Shown: piece by piece, positions 37,888-48,894 of the stretch | How positions within the stretch are numbered: position 1 is the first letter of the stretch | Layout of the letters: every line of letters begins with the position of its first letter | Source of the DNA: Leishmania donovani | Lineage: Eukaryota > Euglenozoa > Kinetoplastea > Trypanosomatida > Trypanosomatidae | Reading direction: 5' to 3' | NCBI RefSeq assembly: GCF_000227135.1 | Contig: NC_018245.1 | Span: 1 to 64,000, forward strand | Length of the DNA: 64,000 nucleotides | Made by a program: the position numbers and the translations under genes | Notes under the pieces: generated by a model | Databases searched by the model: none | What the model saw: only the letters and a program-made list of their open reading frames with translations | Told to the model about the DNA's origin: nothing

Positions 37888-39999
37888 CTACTCGATCGTC
37901 ACGCGCTTGGCTTCGCCTCGCATGCGTTCCTTCGCTTTCCTGTGTGGCGCGCATGCTGGAGGAGCTGCCACCGCCGCCGCTGCCCCAGCCCCTGAGGTGG
38001 GCGTCAGACTTAGCGGCTTCTGAAGCTGTCGTGCCCGGTGCTCGTTGAGCTTCTTCTCGACCATCACCACATCAGCATGTGTAATGCGGATGAGACGGCT
38101 GGTGCGTGACACCACGGCCGTGTAGTCTGGCAGAAAAGGGGCGCCTGACAAGAGAACATCCGCGCCAAGGTCGGAGAAGGAACGCAACTCCGTTCGTATC
38201 TTTTCGCGACCGATCATCACCTCGACGCCGCCACTCAGCACCAGCGTGAAAGTGCTGCTCGGCTGCCCGGCTCTGTAAAGCACTCGCGCTGGATCGGCCG
38301 TGTAGAGGTCCGGCAACGCAGCTGCGATTCCCCAGAGAGGCGTGCTCTTGCTCTTCTCACCGTCACTGATCTGGTCGTTGACTTCCACCACCAAGTCGCC
38401 GATCTGCTGCAGCAGAAACTTGACATGAGCAACATTCCACGTTGCAAAGTACACGTAGGCCCGGGTGAGGTAGTAGGCGAGCGCCCAAAGCTGATCCTCA
38501 GAAAGACCTTGATCCTCCGACTTTGATGGCACGCCGTACGAGTAGAAGTTCACCCGCGGCGGCCGCGCCGGAGGCGGCTCAATCGTCGACTCGTCGAAGG
38601 TCTCCGCGTCCGACAGCAACTTCTTGTCACCCAAGTACTCGTCCTCATCGTAAATCTCCGACGCGATGAGCTCCTCGATAACGTCCTCAAGTGTCACAAG
38701 GCCAATAAAAGAGCTCGGCTCCATCGCGTTCGAAAGGAGCGCCATAGGGTGAATGGTCTTCGGCGTGCGCTGTGCAGGTGCGGCATGCTTGCTGCCATGG
38801 TGCATGTGGTATGCACCGTAAGGTGAAGCGCCTTTGCTGTTGGAGGCCGTTATTCCGTCACGACCTCGCCGCTTCTCCTTCGCGCGCTGCGGCGAACTAT
38901 TTGGCGAGCCACGCCGCTGGTCCGCGGTAGCGGCGTCCGCCGACTCCACAAAGAGAAGCTGCGTGTGATGGTGCTCGAAGATGTACAGCATCTCCTGCAG
39001 AAGGGTGTCTGCCTTCACCACTAACATGTCGCGCGGGTGTTGCAACACAAAATCACGCACTGTCATGTCGCTGTTGTGGCCGAGATAGGAATTGTCGATA
39101 AGGTCCTTCACGTAGAGCACACCAACCACATTGTCGCGTGACCGTTCGTACACCGGCACGCGCGAGATACCGTACTCCCACAAGCGACGCTCGAGCGCTG
39201 TGTCGAGCGGGGTGCTCGCCTCTAGCATGACGGCCTTCCCTATCGGTGTCATGGCCGCATCTGCTGTGACCTCGTTCATGTCCATCACGCTCAGCATCAT
39301 GCGCACCTGGTCCATGTCGATGCCCGACTTGTCCGAGAACTTCTCGCAGTGCATGCGGATGAGCTTCTTCAGCTCCTGGCGGTCGTATATCTGCCCTGCC
39401 TCGTGTCCCACCATCCAGTCCAGCATCATCCCCAGCGGCTTCGAGATGGGCCACAGCACAAACAACGAGACCTTGAGCGCTTGCAGACTCTTTGCGCCAG
39501 CCCACAGTGCGTTGTTTTGCTTGTTGCAGAAGCTCATGGGGATGATCTCACCAAAGATGAGCACCACAAGTGTACCCAAGATGAAGTTCACGAGCTCACT
39601 GCCACCCACAATCGCAGCGACGAGCTGAGAGGTCAGCACCAGAGTCAGCATGTTGCCCACGAGCAACGTCGCCAAGAGCTGGTGGCCCAGCATGCGTACC
39701 GGCAGAATCTTGCGCGCGTAGGTGCGGTCAGGCTCCTGCCCCGCACCAGCTATGATTTCCAGATAGATGGTCTCCATCCCAAGCAGCCCAATCGTGAGAC
39801 CGCAGTACATGGCGGAGAGCAGAACCGTGGTGAGGCAAAACAAGATGAGGACCCATTTCGGCCATGCCGCGTAGCCGCTAGCTTCGTTCTCACTCGCGGT
39901 CGCCTCTATCGCAACATGGTCAAGCAGCCATAAGGCGAGTGCAAGCAGCCATGGAGAACTGCTTTTCGCCGCCGTAGCAAACGGCGGCTGCATTGGCAT
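37888..39999 (-). CDS. CNNM/Mam3-type DUF21-CBS membrane protein, paralogue 1
   Basis: A 703-residue protein. A hydrophobic N-terminal stretch (SSPWLLALALWLLDHVAI) may be a signal sequence. The DUF21 transmembrane domain follows at about 50-220, with the family signatures SAMYCGLTIGLLGMETIYLEI, LATLLVGNMLTLVLTSQL and LIFGEIIPMSFCNK. A CBS pair begins near 245 (VMDMNEVTADAAMTPIGKAVML; GISRVPVYERSRDNVVGVLYVKDLID). It is interrupted by a Ser/Gly/Pro-rich insert of about 75 residues, then resumes with FIGLVTLEDVIEELIASEIYDE. The C-terminal part (about 545-670) has the cyclic-nucleotide-binding-like fold of CNNMs. Members handle divalent cations, chiefly Mg2+. The frame opens with TTG at 40047; ATGs at 39999 or 39993 are preferred. 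A divergent paralogue lies upstream at 42029-44266. Confidence 0.9.
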   Translation of the reverse strand: MPMQPPFATAAKSSSPWLLALALWLLDHVAIEATASENEASGYAAWPKWVLILFCLTTVLLSAMYCGLTIGLLGMETIYLEIIAGAGQEPDRTYARKILPVRMLGHQLLATLLVGNMLTLVLTSQLVAAIVGGSELVNFILGTLVVLIFGEIIPMSFCNKQNNALWAGAKSLQALKVSLFVLWPISKPLGMMLDWMVGHEAGQIYDRQELKKLIRMHCEKFSDKSGIDMDQVRMMLSVMDMNEVTADAAMTPIGKAVMLEASTPLDTALERRLWEYGISRVPVYERSRDNVVGVLYVKDLIDNSYLGHNSDMTVRDFVLQHPRDMLVVKADTLLQEMLYIFEHHHTQLLFVESADAATADQRRGSPNSSPQRAKEKRRGRDGITASNSKGASPYGAYHMHHGSKHAAPAQRTPKTIHPMALLSNAMEPSSFIGLVTLEDVIEELIASEIYDEDEYLGDKKLLSDAETFDESTIEPPPARPPRVNFYSYGVPSKSEDQGLSEDQLWALAYYLTRAYVYFATWNVAHVKFLLQQIGDLVVEVNDQISDGEKSKSTPLWGIAAALPDLYTADPARVLYRAGQPSSTFTLVLSGGVEVMIGREKIRTELRSFSDLGADVLLSGAPFLPDYTAVVSRTSRLIRITHADVVMVEKKLNEHRARQLQKPLSLTPTSGAGAAAAVAAPPACAPHRKAKERMRGEAKRVTIE

Positions 40000-42028
40000 G
40001 CCTGGTGTGGCGCGACGGAGTCGGTGAGAGCAAGCCGAGCGGCACAAAAAGAAAGGAGAGCGTTGAGAATGAGTTGAATTAGGTCACAGCGCGAGACGGA
40101 GAGGTGCACGCAAGAGGCCCAAGACGGAAGACAACCAAGCAAGAATGTATAGAAGGTACCTTTCCGGTCTTGTCAGGTACGCACATGCACCCACACCCGC
40201 TGCAACAGCATCAGCGGAAACCACACGATAACGGGTGTACGAGCGACACTCGAAGAGCGAGCGGCGGACACAACAAAAAGTAGTTGAGCAAAAGACGAAA
40301 CGCTCAGCCTGTACGGGGCGTGCGACATGCACTGAGAAACAGCGAAGAGGGAGCCGCGGAATCGTCGACCACGTGTGGGCGTGAACACAAGTACGCGAAC
40401 GCGTGAGTAAAATCACAAAGAAAGCAAACAGATCGGTGAGAGGGTCGAGTGGAGGCGGGCCTCTTTTGCAGCAGACGCGCACAAAAGCGAAGGACAAAAT
40501 ATCAGAGAGGCGGCAGATGTGACATAGGACGAGGAGAGGTGAGGAGGGCTGCCAGTTGCCGTCGGGGCACTTGTTGCGTGCTGCCCTTGCCCATGGCAAC
40601 GTTGAACAGCTCTTGGTACGCAGAGTAGGTGAGAGAGCGCGCGAGGGCTTTACCTATCACGTATGGAGCGGTACACATTCGGAACAGGTGTGGGCGTGAA
40701 CACAGAGAAGCGCCCTGTGGTACACGACAGATTCACCACAAGGCGTGTCTTTGTTTCTTGCTTCCCTTCTTCTCCTCCCCATTTCATCGATGCTGCCGGC
40801 CACCTCAGTGCGTGGCATCAGGGTTTGGCACCCACTCTGCGGGGAAGCCACGCAGCATGCAGCCGGCCCTCGGAGACGGCTGGAGGACTCCTAGCGTCGG
40901 CGGAGAGGGCCCGGGCTAGCGCTGTGCCGAAGAGACGTGCGGTCATGACCGCGGCTGTACCAGCTCACTAAACACCGTGTGGGCAATTCGACAAATATGA
41001 GGATGCGCCTACCTTTTAGCGAAACATTCCTTTTACGCCTTCGCTACGTTGCGGCGATGCCGAGAGCAATCGTGCACCCCGCGTGCGCTGTGCGCAGTAG
41101 AATTGCAGTGGGCTGACCGAAGCCAAACAGTGTTGGTTGATCCGGTGCCGCGGCATGGCTCTATTAGAGCAGAGGCAGATGAACTAGTGTTGTATGCGTC
41201 AATCTGTGGACATGCTTGTGATCCAATGAGCATGTCCATCGACTTATATGGTTAGCGCAGCCGAGAAGCCGGGGCAACGTGAAGAAGAAAGAAACACACG
41301 GACGTACGTCACAGGGAGAGAGCAAGAGCGAGAGACGGGGCGCGAGTCTTCCAACGACAAACAGCGCGGATAACCGTCACCTCTGGTTGCTTCTCGGCAA
41401 TGAAACGAAACAAAGCGGGAAGCGCCAAGAGGCCGAGAGGCCGTGCTTGTTGGAGCGCAGCGAGTATCTCACGCGGCTATCGCCTCTGCCGCTCCCACGC
41501 TCCCGAGAAGCGGTTCGGCTGTTGGGGAAGTATCTTGCCCGTGCGCCCCGACCGATACTGCTTTTTTTTTCTTTCGGTATTTCTCTCCAAGTGGGTTGTC
41601 TTGCCTTTGGGGGAGTTGCTGGCGGCATTTCATTACCTCCCCCTCACCCCTTCTCACTTTGCGGCTTGGCAGCTCACAGGTTGACTGATTTCATCCTGCC
41701 CCCCCCCCGCTACTTATATTGTCTTCTACGCAGAATTGGGCTACTCTGCCCACACTGACGCCTGAGCTTCTCTCCTGCAAACGACAGTCGGCCCACCCCG
41801 CGCGAGCGATGAGGAGGAGGAGCACATATGACCCGCGGAGAGACGAGACGTTCTGCAATCACCCAGCCCTAAACTTGTGCACCGCATAGCAAGGTATATC
41901 TCAATACAAAGCCGTGCTTCCCAAGACCACAACAGAAACGCACAGGCTTCTCCCTCTCGCTTGCCTCAGCACTGGCCGTCTGCACTGGGCCAGTCCCTCC
42001 CTCTTTCTCCTATCGGATGCACTCCGCG
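40000..42028. other. Intergenic region between the two CNNM-like genes
   Basis: About 2 kb. Most is ordinary purine-biased sequence. 40960-41270 lacks that bias and homopolymers and has balanced composition, yet no convincing frame. 41560-41720 is T/C-rich on the plus strand with a C10 run (about 41700-41709). No gene is supported. Confidence 0.55.
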
Positions 42029-44266
42029 CTATAGCATCTTCTTGCTCGTGGTGCCGTACTGTCTCTGTAGCGCTTGCGCGCTATCCGTACGGTGACCCAG
42101 GAGGCTGTCACGCTCGCTGCTGGCCATCGTGCTCATACCTTGACGAGATGCGGAGTGGCGCAGCAAGGTCGGCACGCCAGGGCTGAGGATGCGCACGTTG
42201 CTGCTGCGCTGACGACTAGCGAACTGGTAGTATTGGTACTTCTCGAAAAGCACCTTTGGGATGCTGTATACACGCGCCGCCGTGATCACAGCAGCGCTGT
42301 AGTCCGGCACAAAGAACGGCGTCGTGAGGGCCTCTTCGCCGATGTAGTTGAAGCTCTGCAGCTTCGCGCGGAACGCCTCGCAGCCGACGAGCAGCTCCAC
42401 GCAACCGCCCAGTACGAGGAGTAGGCGGTCGGAGCGGATGCCGCGTGAGTACAAAATGTGCGATTGGTCGCTCACTGCGTTGAGGAACTGGGCGTGACCG
42501 CCCTTGAAGAAGAACTGCGAAGATGACAGCGTCCCCTGCACACCGCCCGTCTGGGAGCTCGTCGTGCTGTTGCTGTCATGCATCTGGTCAGGTGGCGTGC
42601 TCAAAAGCATATCCGGTGTGCCGTTCTGCTGGCTGAGGGCCATGGCGCACAGCTGCAGATCTTTGCACTCGTCCAGTAGCAGCTTGATGTACGGCGGCTG
42701 CCAGCTGTAGAAGCAAGGAACCGTGCGGTTGAGGTAGTACGCGACGGCCCAGACCTGGGAGTCCGTTAGCGGAATACTCTCGGTGGGGTGGGTGAAGTAC
42801 GAGTAGAAGTTGACGCGCGGCGGCGTTTCGGGCTCGCTCGGTAAGTGTAGGGTGTTGGGGTAGCGGTCGTTGCCGGGGATATCGACGGCGGCGTACCGCG
42901 GCTCGCGCTCCACCGGGTCATAGCTGTCGTACTCGTCGTAGATCTCGGACGCCAGCAACTCCTCCACAACGTCCTCCATCGTGACAATGCCGACAATTTT
43001 CGGGTGCGTCGCTGCAAAGCCGCGTGCCCCTGAGGATTCCATCCGCCACGAATCAAAGTCGGTCATGATCGCCGGAATCGCGGCGCCGATGATGTTCGCG
43101 TCCTCCTCGAAGACGACCGCCATATGCGTCTTTGCTTCCAGAAAGAACTTGAGCATCGACGGCAGCGACGTGGCGGCGCACACCATCGCGAACAGGCGGT
43201 CCTTCGCTTTGACCACCTGCGCCACCGTCAGCGGCGAAAACTCCAAGGGCGTGTTCACCGTCATCAAGTCCTTGACAACGAGGACGCTTTCGAACACGCC
43301 AGGCGCCGACTCGACCGGCACTCGCGAGCGGCCCGACTTCCACAGCATCTCCAAAAAGTCCGGCGTGATGAGGTCCGTGCCGCGGACGCACGTCGCCTTC
43401 TCGATCGGCGTCATGATATCGCGCACTTTGCGCTCATGGAAATCCATGGCGGCAAGCAGCAGCTTCAGCTCGGACTTGGCCATGTGCGCGCCATCGTCAC
43501 CTTCGCGTTCGTAGTGCATTACCATCAGCTTCCGCAGTTCCTTCTTGTCGTACAACTGTCCTGTCTCCTCGCTGCCCACCACGACATCAAGGAACCAGCC
43601 TAGCGTGGCTGACAGCGGGTACGTGAGGATCATGGCCACGTTCACGAAAACGGAGCCCGCCGCGGCGACACGAAGGGAATACTTGGAGCGGCAGATCGAC
43701 ATGGGCAGAATCTCGGCAAACAGTACAATGACTAATGTGCTTCCGATGAACTTCCAAATACCGGAGCCTTTGTTGTCCACCACGTGCGTTCTCGTGCCCC
43801 GAGTACGGATGGCCTCCACCACATTGAAGACATCGTTGAACTCCTGCACGATGAGGACGTTGCACAGCATGTTGGATATGATGAGGGTCGAGAGCGTCTT
43901 GTGCCCTTGTTTGCGCAGTGGTAGCAAGGTCGCGGCGTACTTGCGATCCGGTGTCGGCCCACTTTCGGCGATGATCTCGAGGGTAAAGGTGTTGGCGCAC
44001 ATGACACCAAGGGTCAGTCCGGCAAAGACCGCAGACAGAAAGGCGTACATGCAAATTCGTAGCGAGTGATCCAGCAAGGTGTAGACGCGCTTCGTCTGCT
44101 TTCGGTTCTCGTTCGCCAGTTTCTTCTCCGTCATCTGTGAGGGGTCTTTGATGAAGGAGTTTCCGTTTGCACCGAGCGTCGCGGCGAGAAAAACGCCGTA
44201 CGCGGCGAACAGGATGCAGAGCCGAATCGACCGCACGGCCGAGGCACGAGAGTGCCTTGCATTCAT
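42029..44266 (-). CDS. CNNM/Mam3-type DUF21-CBS membrane protein, paralogue 2
   Basis: A 745-residue protein of the same design as its downstream neighbour. An N-terminal hydrophobic helix (LCILFAAYGVFLAATLGA) precedes the DUF21 domain (AVFAGLTLGVMCANTFTLEII, STLIISNMLCNVLIVQEF, VIVLFAEILPMSICRSKYS). The CBS pair follows (MDFHERKVRDIMTPIEKATCV; GRSRVPVESAPGVFESVLVVKDLM; VGIVTMEDVVEELLASEIYDE), then PPRVNFYSY and a cNMP-like C-terminal domain. Both paralogues share EIYDE and PPRVNFYSY blocks and the AVAYYLNRT/ALAYYLTRA motif, showing a common origin. The chosen start is the ATG at 44266, 82 bases after a good splice acceptor; the frame to 44404 would start before that acceptor. Likely role: divalent-cation homeostasis at an internal or surface membrane. 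Confidence 0.9.
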   Translation of the reverse strand: MNARHSRASAVRSIRLCILFAAYGVFLAATLGANGNSFIKDPSQMTEKKLANENRKQTKRVYTLLDHSLRICMYAFLSAVFAGLTLGVMCANTFTLEIIAESGPTPDRKYAATLLPLRKQGHKTLSTLIISNMLCNVLIVQEFNDVFNVVEAIRTRGTRTHVVDNKGSGIWKFIGSTLVIVLFAEILPMSICRSKYSLRVAAAGSVFVNVAMILTYPLSATLGWFLDVVVGSEETGQLYDKKELRKLMVMHYEREGDDGAHMAKSELKLLLAAMDFHERKVRDIMTPIEKATCVRGTDLITPDFLEMLWKSGRSRVPVESAPGVFESVLVVKDLMTVNTPLEFSPLTVAQVVKAKDRLFAMVCAATSLPSMLKFFLEAKTHMAVVFEEDANIIGAAIPAIMTDFDSWRMESSGARGFAATHPKIVGIVTMEDVVEELLASEIYDEYDSYDPVEREPRYAAVDIPGNDRYPNTLHLPSEPETPPRVNFYSYFTHPTESIPLTDSQVWAVAYYLNRTVPCFYSWQPPYIKLLLDECKDLQLCAMALSQQNGTPDMLLSTPPDQMHDSNSTTSSQTGGVQGTLSSSQFFFKGGHAQFLNAVSDQSHILYSRGIRSDRLLLVLGGCVELLVGCEAFRAKLQSFNYIGEEALTTPFFVPDYSAAVITAARVYSIPKVLFEKYQYYQFASRQRSSNVRILSPGVPTLLRHSASRQGMSTMASSERDSLLGHRTDSAQALQRQYGTTSKKML

Positions 44267-46651
44267 CTTGAAAAATGTGGGAGAGGCTGGTGTGTGCTTG
44301 CGTGTCTTTCCCGCCCTTCGCCCGTCACACGCCGCTAATCCTCGGATCTGGAAGGAGGCGGCACGCGTGTAGAGAAAAAGAGATAAGCGAATGGAGAAAA
44401 ACAAAACATAACTGGAGAACCCGAACTTACGCCTCGCATGCCGTCGCGCAACGATGCCAAAAAGAAGTGCACGAAAAACCGCACAAACACAGAGATCCCC
44501 ACAGAAAGAAGGCGCTTGCTCTGTCCTTTTTCTGCTCTATTGCCTCTCACTCCCGCTGCCTGAACAGAGCCACACGGCTAGGCACAGCACGCGGGAAAAA
44601 ACGACCAGAAGGCGGGCCCGCAGACCAAAAAGAAATTACCGAAAAAAAAAGAGCGAACAATAAGAAGGCAGGGGAAGAGGAACGATACACCAAACGCCAC
44701 TTAACGGTAATATGGGAGCTCCCTGCACGTTTTTGTACCAAAAACGCTTCTCTTTTGGCGCGCCCTGCAGTGGTGCTGCAGTGACGAAGCAGGCGGCGCA
44801 CGTGAGAAGAACGTGAAGAAGAGGGAAGAGGAGATGCTGACGATTTAAGAAAATGGGTGTTGTGGATAAGGGCCGTGACACGCGCAGCACTCACCGACCT
44901 TTTCACAAAGACCCGCGAAAGGAGTACAGAGGCCTTTGTATGGGCTGTACGAGAAACAAAGAAAAACAAAAGAAACCCGAGGTGCAGAGCGCGTTAGAGG
45001 TGCCTACGTGCGTGCTCATGCATGTGCTTGTATTCGTGTGCCACGTACGTGTTGGTGGGCGCTACGGCTATTCGCGACTATGGCTGCTGAATGTGGCTGC
45101 GCCCGAGGACTCGCATCCACCGCGCACACACTCAGGAACAAGGCTGCACAACAAGTCGATTGATACTGCGAAGTGGTGAAGGAGAGAGATAACGCGTTGG
45201 GGAGGAAGTGAGACGGCAAAAAAAAAAAACGAGGCGAAAAGTAAAAGTGAAAAATGTGCGTCACATAAGAAAAGAAGTATAGCGATCGGCCACTAAATGC
45301 CATGAACGTGCCCGCTCGTTGCCGATCAGCGCCAGAGAGAGGGAAAGAAGGGGGTGAGCGGAGAGAGGAAAGCAATTCACAATGCGGAGGAAGGGAACAC
45401 GCATACGCAGAAGGCCGCTCGAGTGAGACTCACTCGCCACAGATGTCTCCATCGGCCATCCTTCCGTGTCTTTCAGACGCCCCTGGGGTGCAAGCCCAAG
45501 GAGTACGGAGCGCGCATATACACAGGGAGGAAACAGCAATTGCAAAATGTCCGGAGGGTGCACGCAGGGTAAAGGGGCTCCGATGACTTTGTTTTCGGTT
45601 CCGCGCATGCTTCTTTTTGGGGTTGTGTGTATGTGTGTTTGCTTCTGTGTCTGTGTCTGTGTCTGTGTGGGTGTGTGTGGGAAGGGGGGGACTTTGACCG
45701 TTGTTGGCCTGTGTTGGTTGTGCGGAGAAGGACCCGGATCGTCCTTCGCCCTTTAGCATTTGCACAACAACAAAACAAAAAGAGAGAACATTGCACAAGA
45801 CGCGCATTACACATTAGCAAAGACGAGAGAGAGTAAAAGGAAGCAAGCACAGCGGGGACGAGGGAATGATAGCTCGCCTCCACACGCCGTTATGACGATC
45901 AGATCATCTATGGCCACACGACACAACACACCACCAGCAAGAGAAACAATAGGAAGATAAAAGATGCTATGTCTGGAGAGCACGCGGAACGCAACCAGGA
46001 AGGGTACGAGCTCAAGAACGAGAAAGCGGCACCGATCGGTGAGTAGAGTGCACGGTGCGCTCACACGCCTAGAGAATAGCGAGTGTACGCATGGCAACCC
46101 ATCGAGCATCGCTGGAACAGATTAGGAAGAGCGGTTGCGCAAGAGAAACGGAGAGAGCGGCAGCTCTACGATCCAAAGCAGTCACCGCGATGGAGTCTCC
46201 GTCTTCCCTATGCACACATCTGCCTTCGTGCCTCGTTGGAACCGACTCCTCCCCGAGCACCCCACCTCACCCGCGTCGACTGTGCGCCCAGCACAATCCC
46301 GCCTCTGTGCATCCCTCTGATGTGGTAAAGGTCTGTGTCCTTCCCCTAGTTGGGCGCTTCATCAACGCCCGCAGGTACCCACTGCGCAGATGCGCTGAGT
46401 CCCTCTCCCTCACATCATGCACATACACAGCTACAGGCGTGTGCGCCGACACGCACACTCTGAGCGCCGCGGCAGGCGCGCGCTGAGGCAGAACGAACGC
46501 CAAAGAAAGGTAAGATAAATAGTCGCATGAGAAGTGCCCGCCCAGACCCCCACCGCCGCCGCCGCCAGTTCCATCATCCCGCATTAGGCAACACATGGCA
46601 CAGCCCGCCTGGGAGAGGAGCACACACGTGCTCCCCTTACCGCTACAGTCA
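44267..46651. other. Intergenic region, CNNM-like gene to PP5
   Basis: About 2.4 kb. Purine-rich plus-strand DNA at 44360-44700, an A11 run near 45220, a TG/TCTG repeat at 45622-45680, and a less biased part at 46190-46480 nearest the PP5 stop, probably PP5 3' UTR. No gene. Confidence 0.6.
44348..44385 (-). promoter_or_regulatory. Candidate spliced-leader acceptor of CNNM-like paralogue 2
   Basis: Minus strand reads TATCTCTTTTTCTCT, a short spacer, then CCTCCTTCCAG; the AG is the complement of 44348-44349. It gives an 82-base 5' UTR to the ATG at 44266. Confidence 0.55.
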
Positions 46652-48061
46652 TTAAAATAGACCCGCTCCACAGGCGTACTGCATTGGCCGCTTGCCAGGG
46701 TGGGCCACGTGCGTAAAGGTGGTGTATTTGGGCTTCATCGTGCCTCCCGTGAAGCGAATGAAGGCGCCCTTGTTGCCCATCTGGTCGCAGTAATTCGGGG
46801 CACTGAACACGGTGATGCACTTGCCGTTGTGGTCCACCTCGTAGCCGTCCTCTTTCACCTCGTGTGAGCGCACGACGAGCTTCAAATTATTATTCTTCAG
46901 GAAGTTCTCCGTGACGTCGGGGCCGAAAGATGGGCAGTCGACGCCGCGCTTGCTCGGTGTGCGACCCGGCATCGGCTGTGGGTCCGCCCAAAGACTCTCA
47001 CAAATGAGACCGTTCTCGGGGATGTCTCGAAACCGATTCGGCTTCTGCAGGTCGGCGATGGTGACGTCGTCGCGCGAGTAGAGACCGCCGTGGACAACGA
47101 ACACCTCATCGTTGATGATGTGCCCCGTCGGGAGGGCGTTGAAGACCTCTGAGAACAGATCAAACACCTCGGCCGAGTACTTGGCCCGCACCTCTCCCTC
47201 AAAACCGTAGACGCGGTTCATCGAGAGTCCCTCGTGGTTGCCGCGAGAGAGGAAGACGTGCTCTGGGTACAGCAGCTTGTACGCGAACAAGGTGAGAACG
47301 TTCTCCACCGAGTAGGATCCACGATCGACAAAGTCGCCGTTAAAGAGGTAGCGGTTTGTCGGCGACGGCTTGCCATTCAGCTTGAATATGTTGAGCAGGT
47401 CGTAGAACTGGCCATGCGTGTCACCGCAAACGGTAATGTCCTCGCCGTCTGGCACTGTGACTGTGACGAAATTGGGGTACGACTTAAACAGCTTTAAAAC
47501 CTCCAGCAGCATAAAGACGACGTCACGGCGATCTATCTTTTTCTCAACGCGGAAGTGCTCCTGCATCGCCTCCACGAACTGCACCGTAATCGTGTCATTC
47601 TCGATGCGCGGCCCATCGTACGACGCAGCGATGGCACCGAGCTTGATGGTAGTAGATACCGGCTCGCCGTCCTTGGACTTGATGGCGTTCTCGAAGCGAA
47701 TGCGCTTGAGCTCCTTTTCGCACAGGTCATACTTTTGTCGGGCATCCTTCTCGGTGGGCACAAGCTTAAGAACGGCGGCGAACTCCTTCTGCGCATCCTT
47801 GAACTTGCCAAGCAACAGGTGGGCAGACGCCTTGCGGTAGTACGCCTTCACAAAGCCAGGGTCGATCTCGATCGCCTCTTGTGCATCTACAAGTGCCGCT
47901 CCGGGCAGCTCCAACTTCAGGTAGGCAAAGGCGCGGTTGCACAGCAGCGTCGGCGTCTTGTGCGCCTCAATGGCCTGCGAGTACGACTCTACCGCGTGCT
48001 GAAACTTCTTTTCCTGGAAGTACGCGTTGCCTTCCTGCTTCAGGCGGTCAGACTCCTCCAT
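46652..48061 (-). CDS. PP5: Serine/threonine protein phosphatase 5 (TPR-PPP)
   Basis: A 469-residue protein of normal PP5 length. Three TPRs fill residues about 4-110 (EGNAYFQEKKFQHAVESYSQ; PTLLCNRAFAYLKLE; KAYYRKASAHLLLGKFKDA). The PPP catalytic domain has all metal-binding motifs: GDTHGQF (about 211), GDFVDRG (about 240) and RGNHE (about 269), plus VVRSHEVKEDGYEV and FSAPNYCDQMGNKGAF near the end. The TPRs of PP5 bind the Hsp90 C-terminus and hold the enzyme inhibited until bound. In L. major PP5 (LmjF.18.0150, from memory) supports stress resistance and metacyclic development. Start is the ATG at 48061. Call is secure. Confidence 0.97.
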   Translation of the reverse strand: MEESDRLKQEGNAYFQEKKFQHAVESYSQAIEAHKTPTLLCNRAFAYLKLELPGAALVDAQEAIEIDPGFVKAYYRKASAHLLLGKFKDAQKEFAAVLKLVPTEKDARQKYDLCEKELKRIRFENAIKSKDGEPVSTTIKLGAIAASYDGPRIENDTITVQFVEAMQEHFRVEKKIDRRDVVFMLLEVLKLFKSYPNFVTVTVPDGEDITVCGDTHGQFYDLLNIFKLNGKPSPTNRYLFNGDFVDRGSYSVENVLTLFAYKLLYPEHVFLSRGNHEGLSMNRVYGFEGEVRAKYSAEVFDLFSEVFNALPTGHIINDEVFVVHGGLYSRDDVTIADLQKPNRFRDIPENGLICESLWADPQPMPGRTPSKRGVDCPSFGPDVTENFLKNNNLKLVVRSHEVKEDGYEVDHNGKCITVFSAPNYCDQMGNKGAFIRFTGGTMKPKYTTFTHVAHPGKRPMQYACGAGLF

Positions 48062-48894
48062 CGTGGCACGGGGAAAGGGTGGAAGTAGACAGCGGGATCT
48101 GGTTCGGCTGTGCCTGTGGATCGGCGCACTACTCGGGGTTCTACTAGGATATGCACGCGTTTACCTGTAGGCTTCTCTCCGCACGTGTGGGTGCCTGTGC
48201 GGGTGCGGGGGCCGTCTCGACAAGCGACGAGAGGGATAAGGGAAAAGAGAAGAGGATGAGCAAACAGCGAAGGGGCGGCGGCGCAGAAGCCGAAACGCCA
48301 ACACGCGAACACACGCGCAGTCATGGGCCTGAGGCAATGCCGAGCTGAGAACGACTTTAGCACTTGGAATGAAGGGATGAAGCATGAGGACGAAGCGGGA
48401 ATTCCTACGATTCCTAGCAGCTCCTTACAACGCGTACACATCGAGAGACTCTGCGAAACAGCAGCACGCGCTGCGCAGAAAAAAAAAAAAACGAAGGTCA
48501 AACGGGCGATTGGAGCGGGCCGAGCCCGCTCACTGCCAGATAGCACGCGCAACAAGACGCATACAGAAAGATAACCAGCAGCAGCATCAGACAGACGCAA
48601 ACCTATAATGCAAAACAGGCCCGCAACAAAGACACGGGTAAGGAAGAGCGAGGTCGAAGAAGGTGAGCGTGACAAAAGGCGCTGCACTCCTCTCCACGCG
48701 CTCCAGAAGTTCGTTGGCCGTCCGGACAGAGAGTCACGTGGGCAGTGTGGAAGGCAAGGGATCGGGTCGGGAGGGAGGATGCCGGTAACACGCGAGACGA
48801 CGCCACAGAACTTTTGATCGCTGGCGCCCGACGCATTCACCATCAGGGACAGCGGGAGAGATGGTGCACTTAAGCAGGGGTGGCCGGCGCCGCA
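48062..48894. other. Intergenic region, PP5 to lipase
   Basis: About 830 bases holding the PP5 5' UTR and the lipase 3' UTR. A13 run at 48479-48491. No gene. Confidence 0.6.
48471..48491 (-). promoter_or_regulatory. Candidate spliced-leader acceptor of PP5
   Basis: A run of thirteen T on the minus strand (complement of 48479-48491) is followed by CTGCGCAG; the AG is the complement of 48471-48472. It would give a 5' UTR of about 410 bases. Confidence 0.45.
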
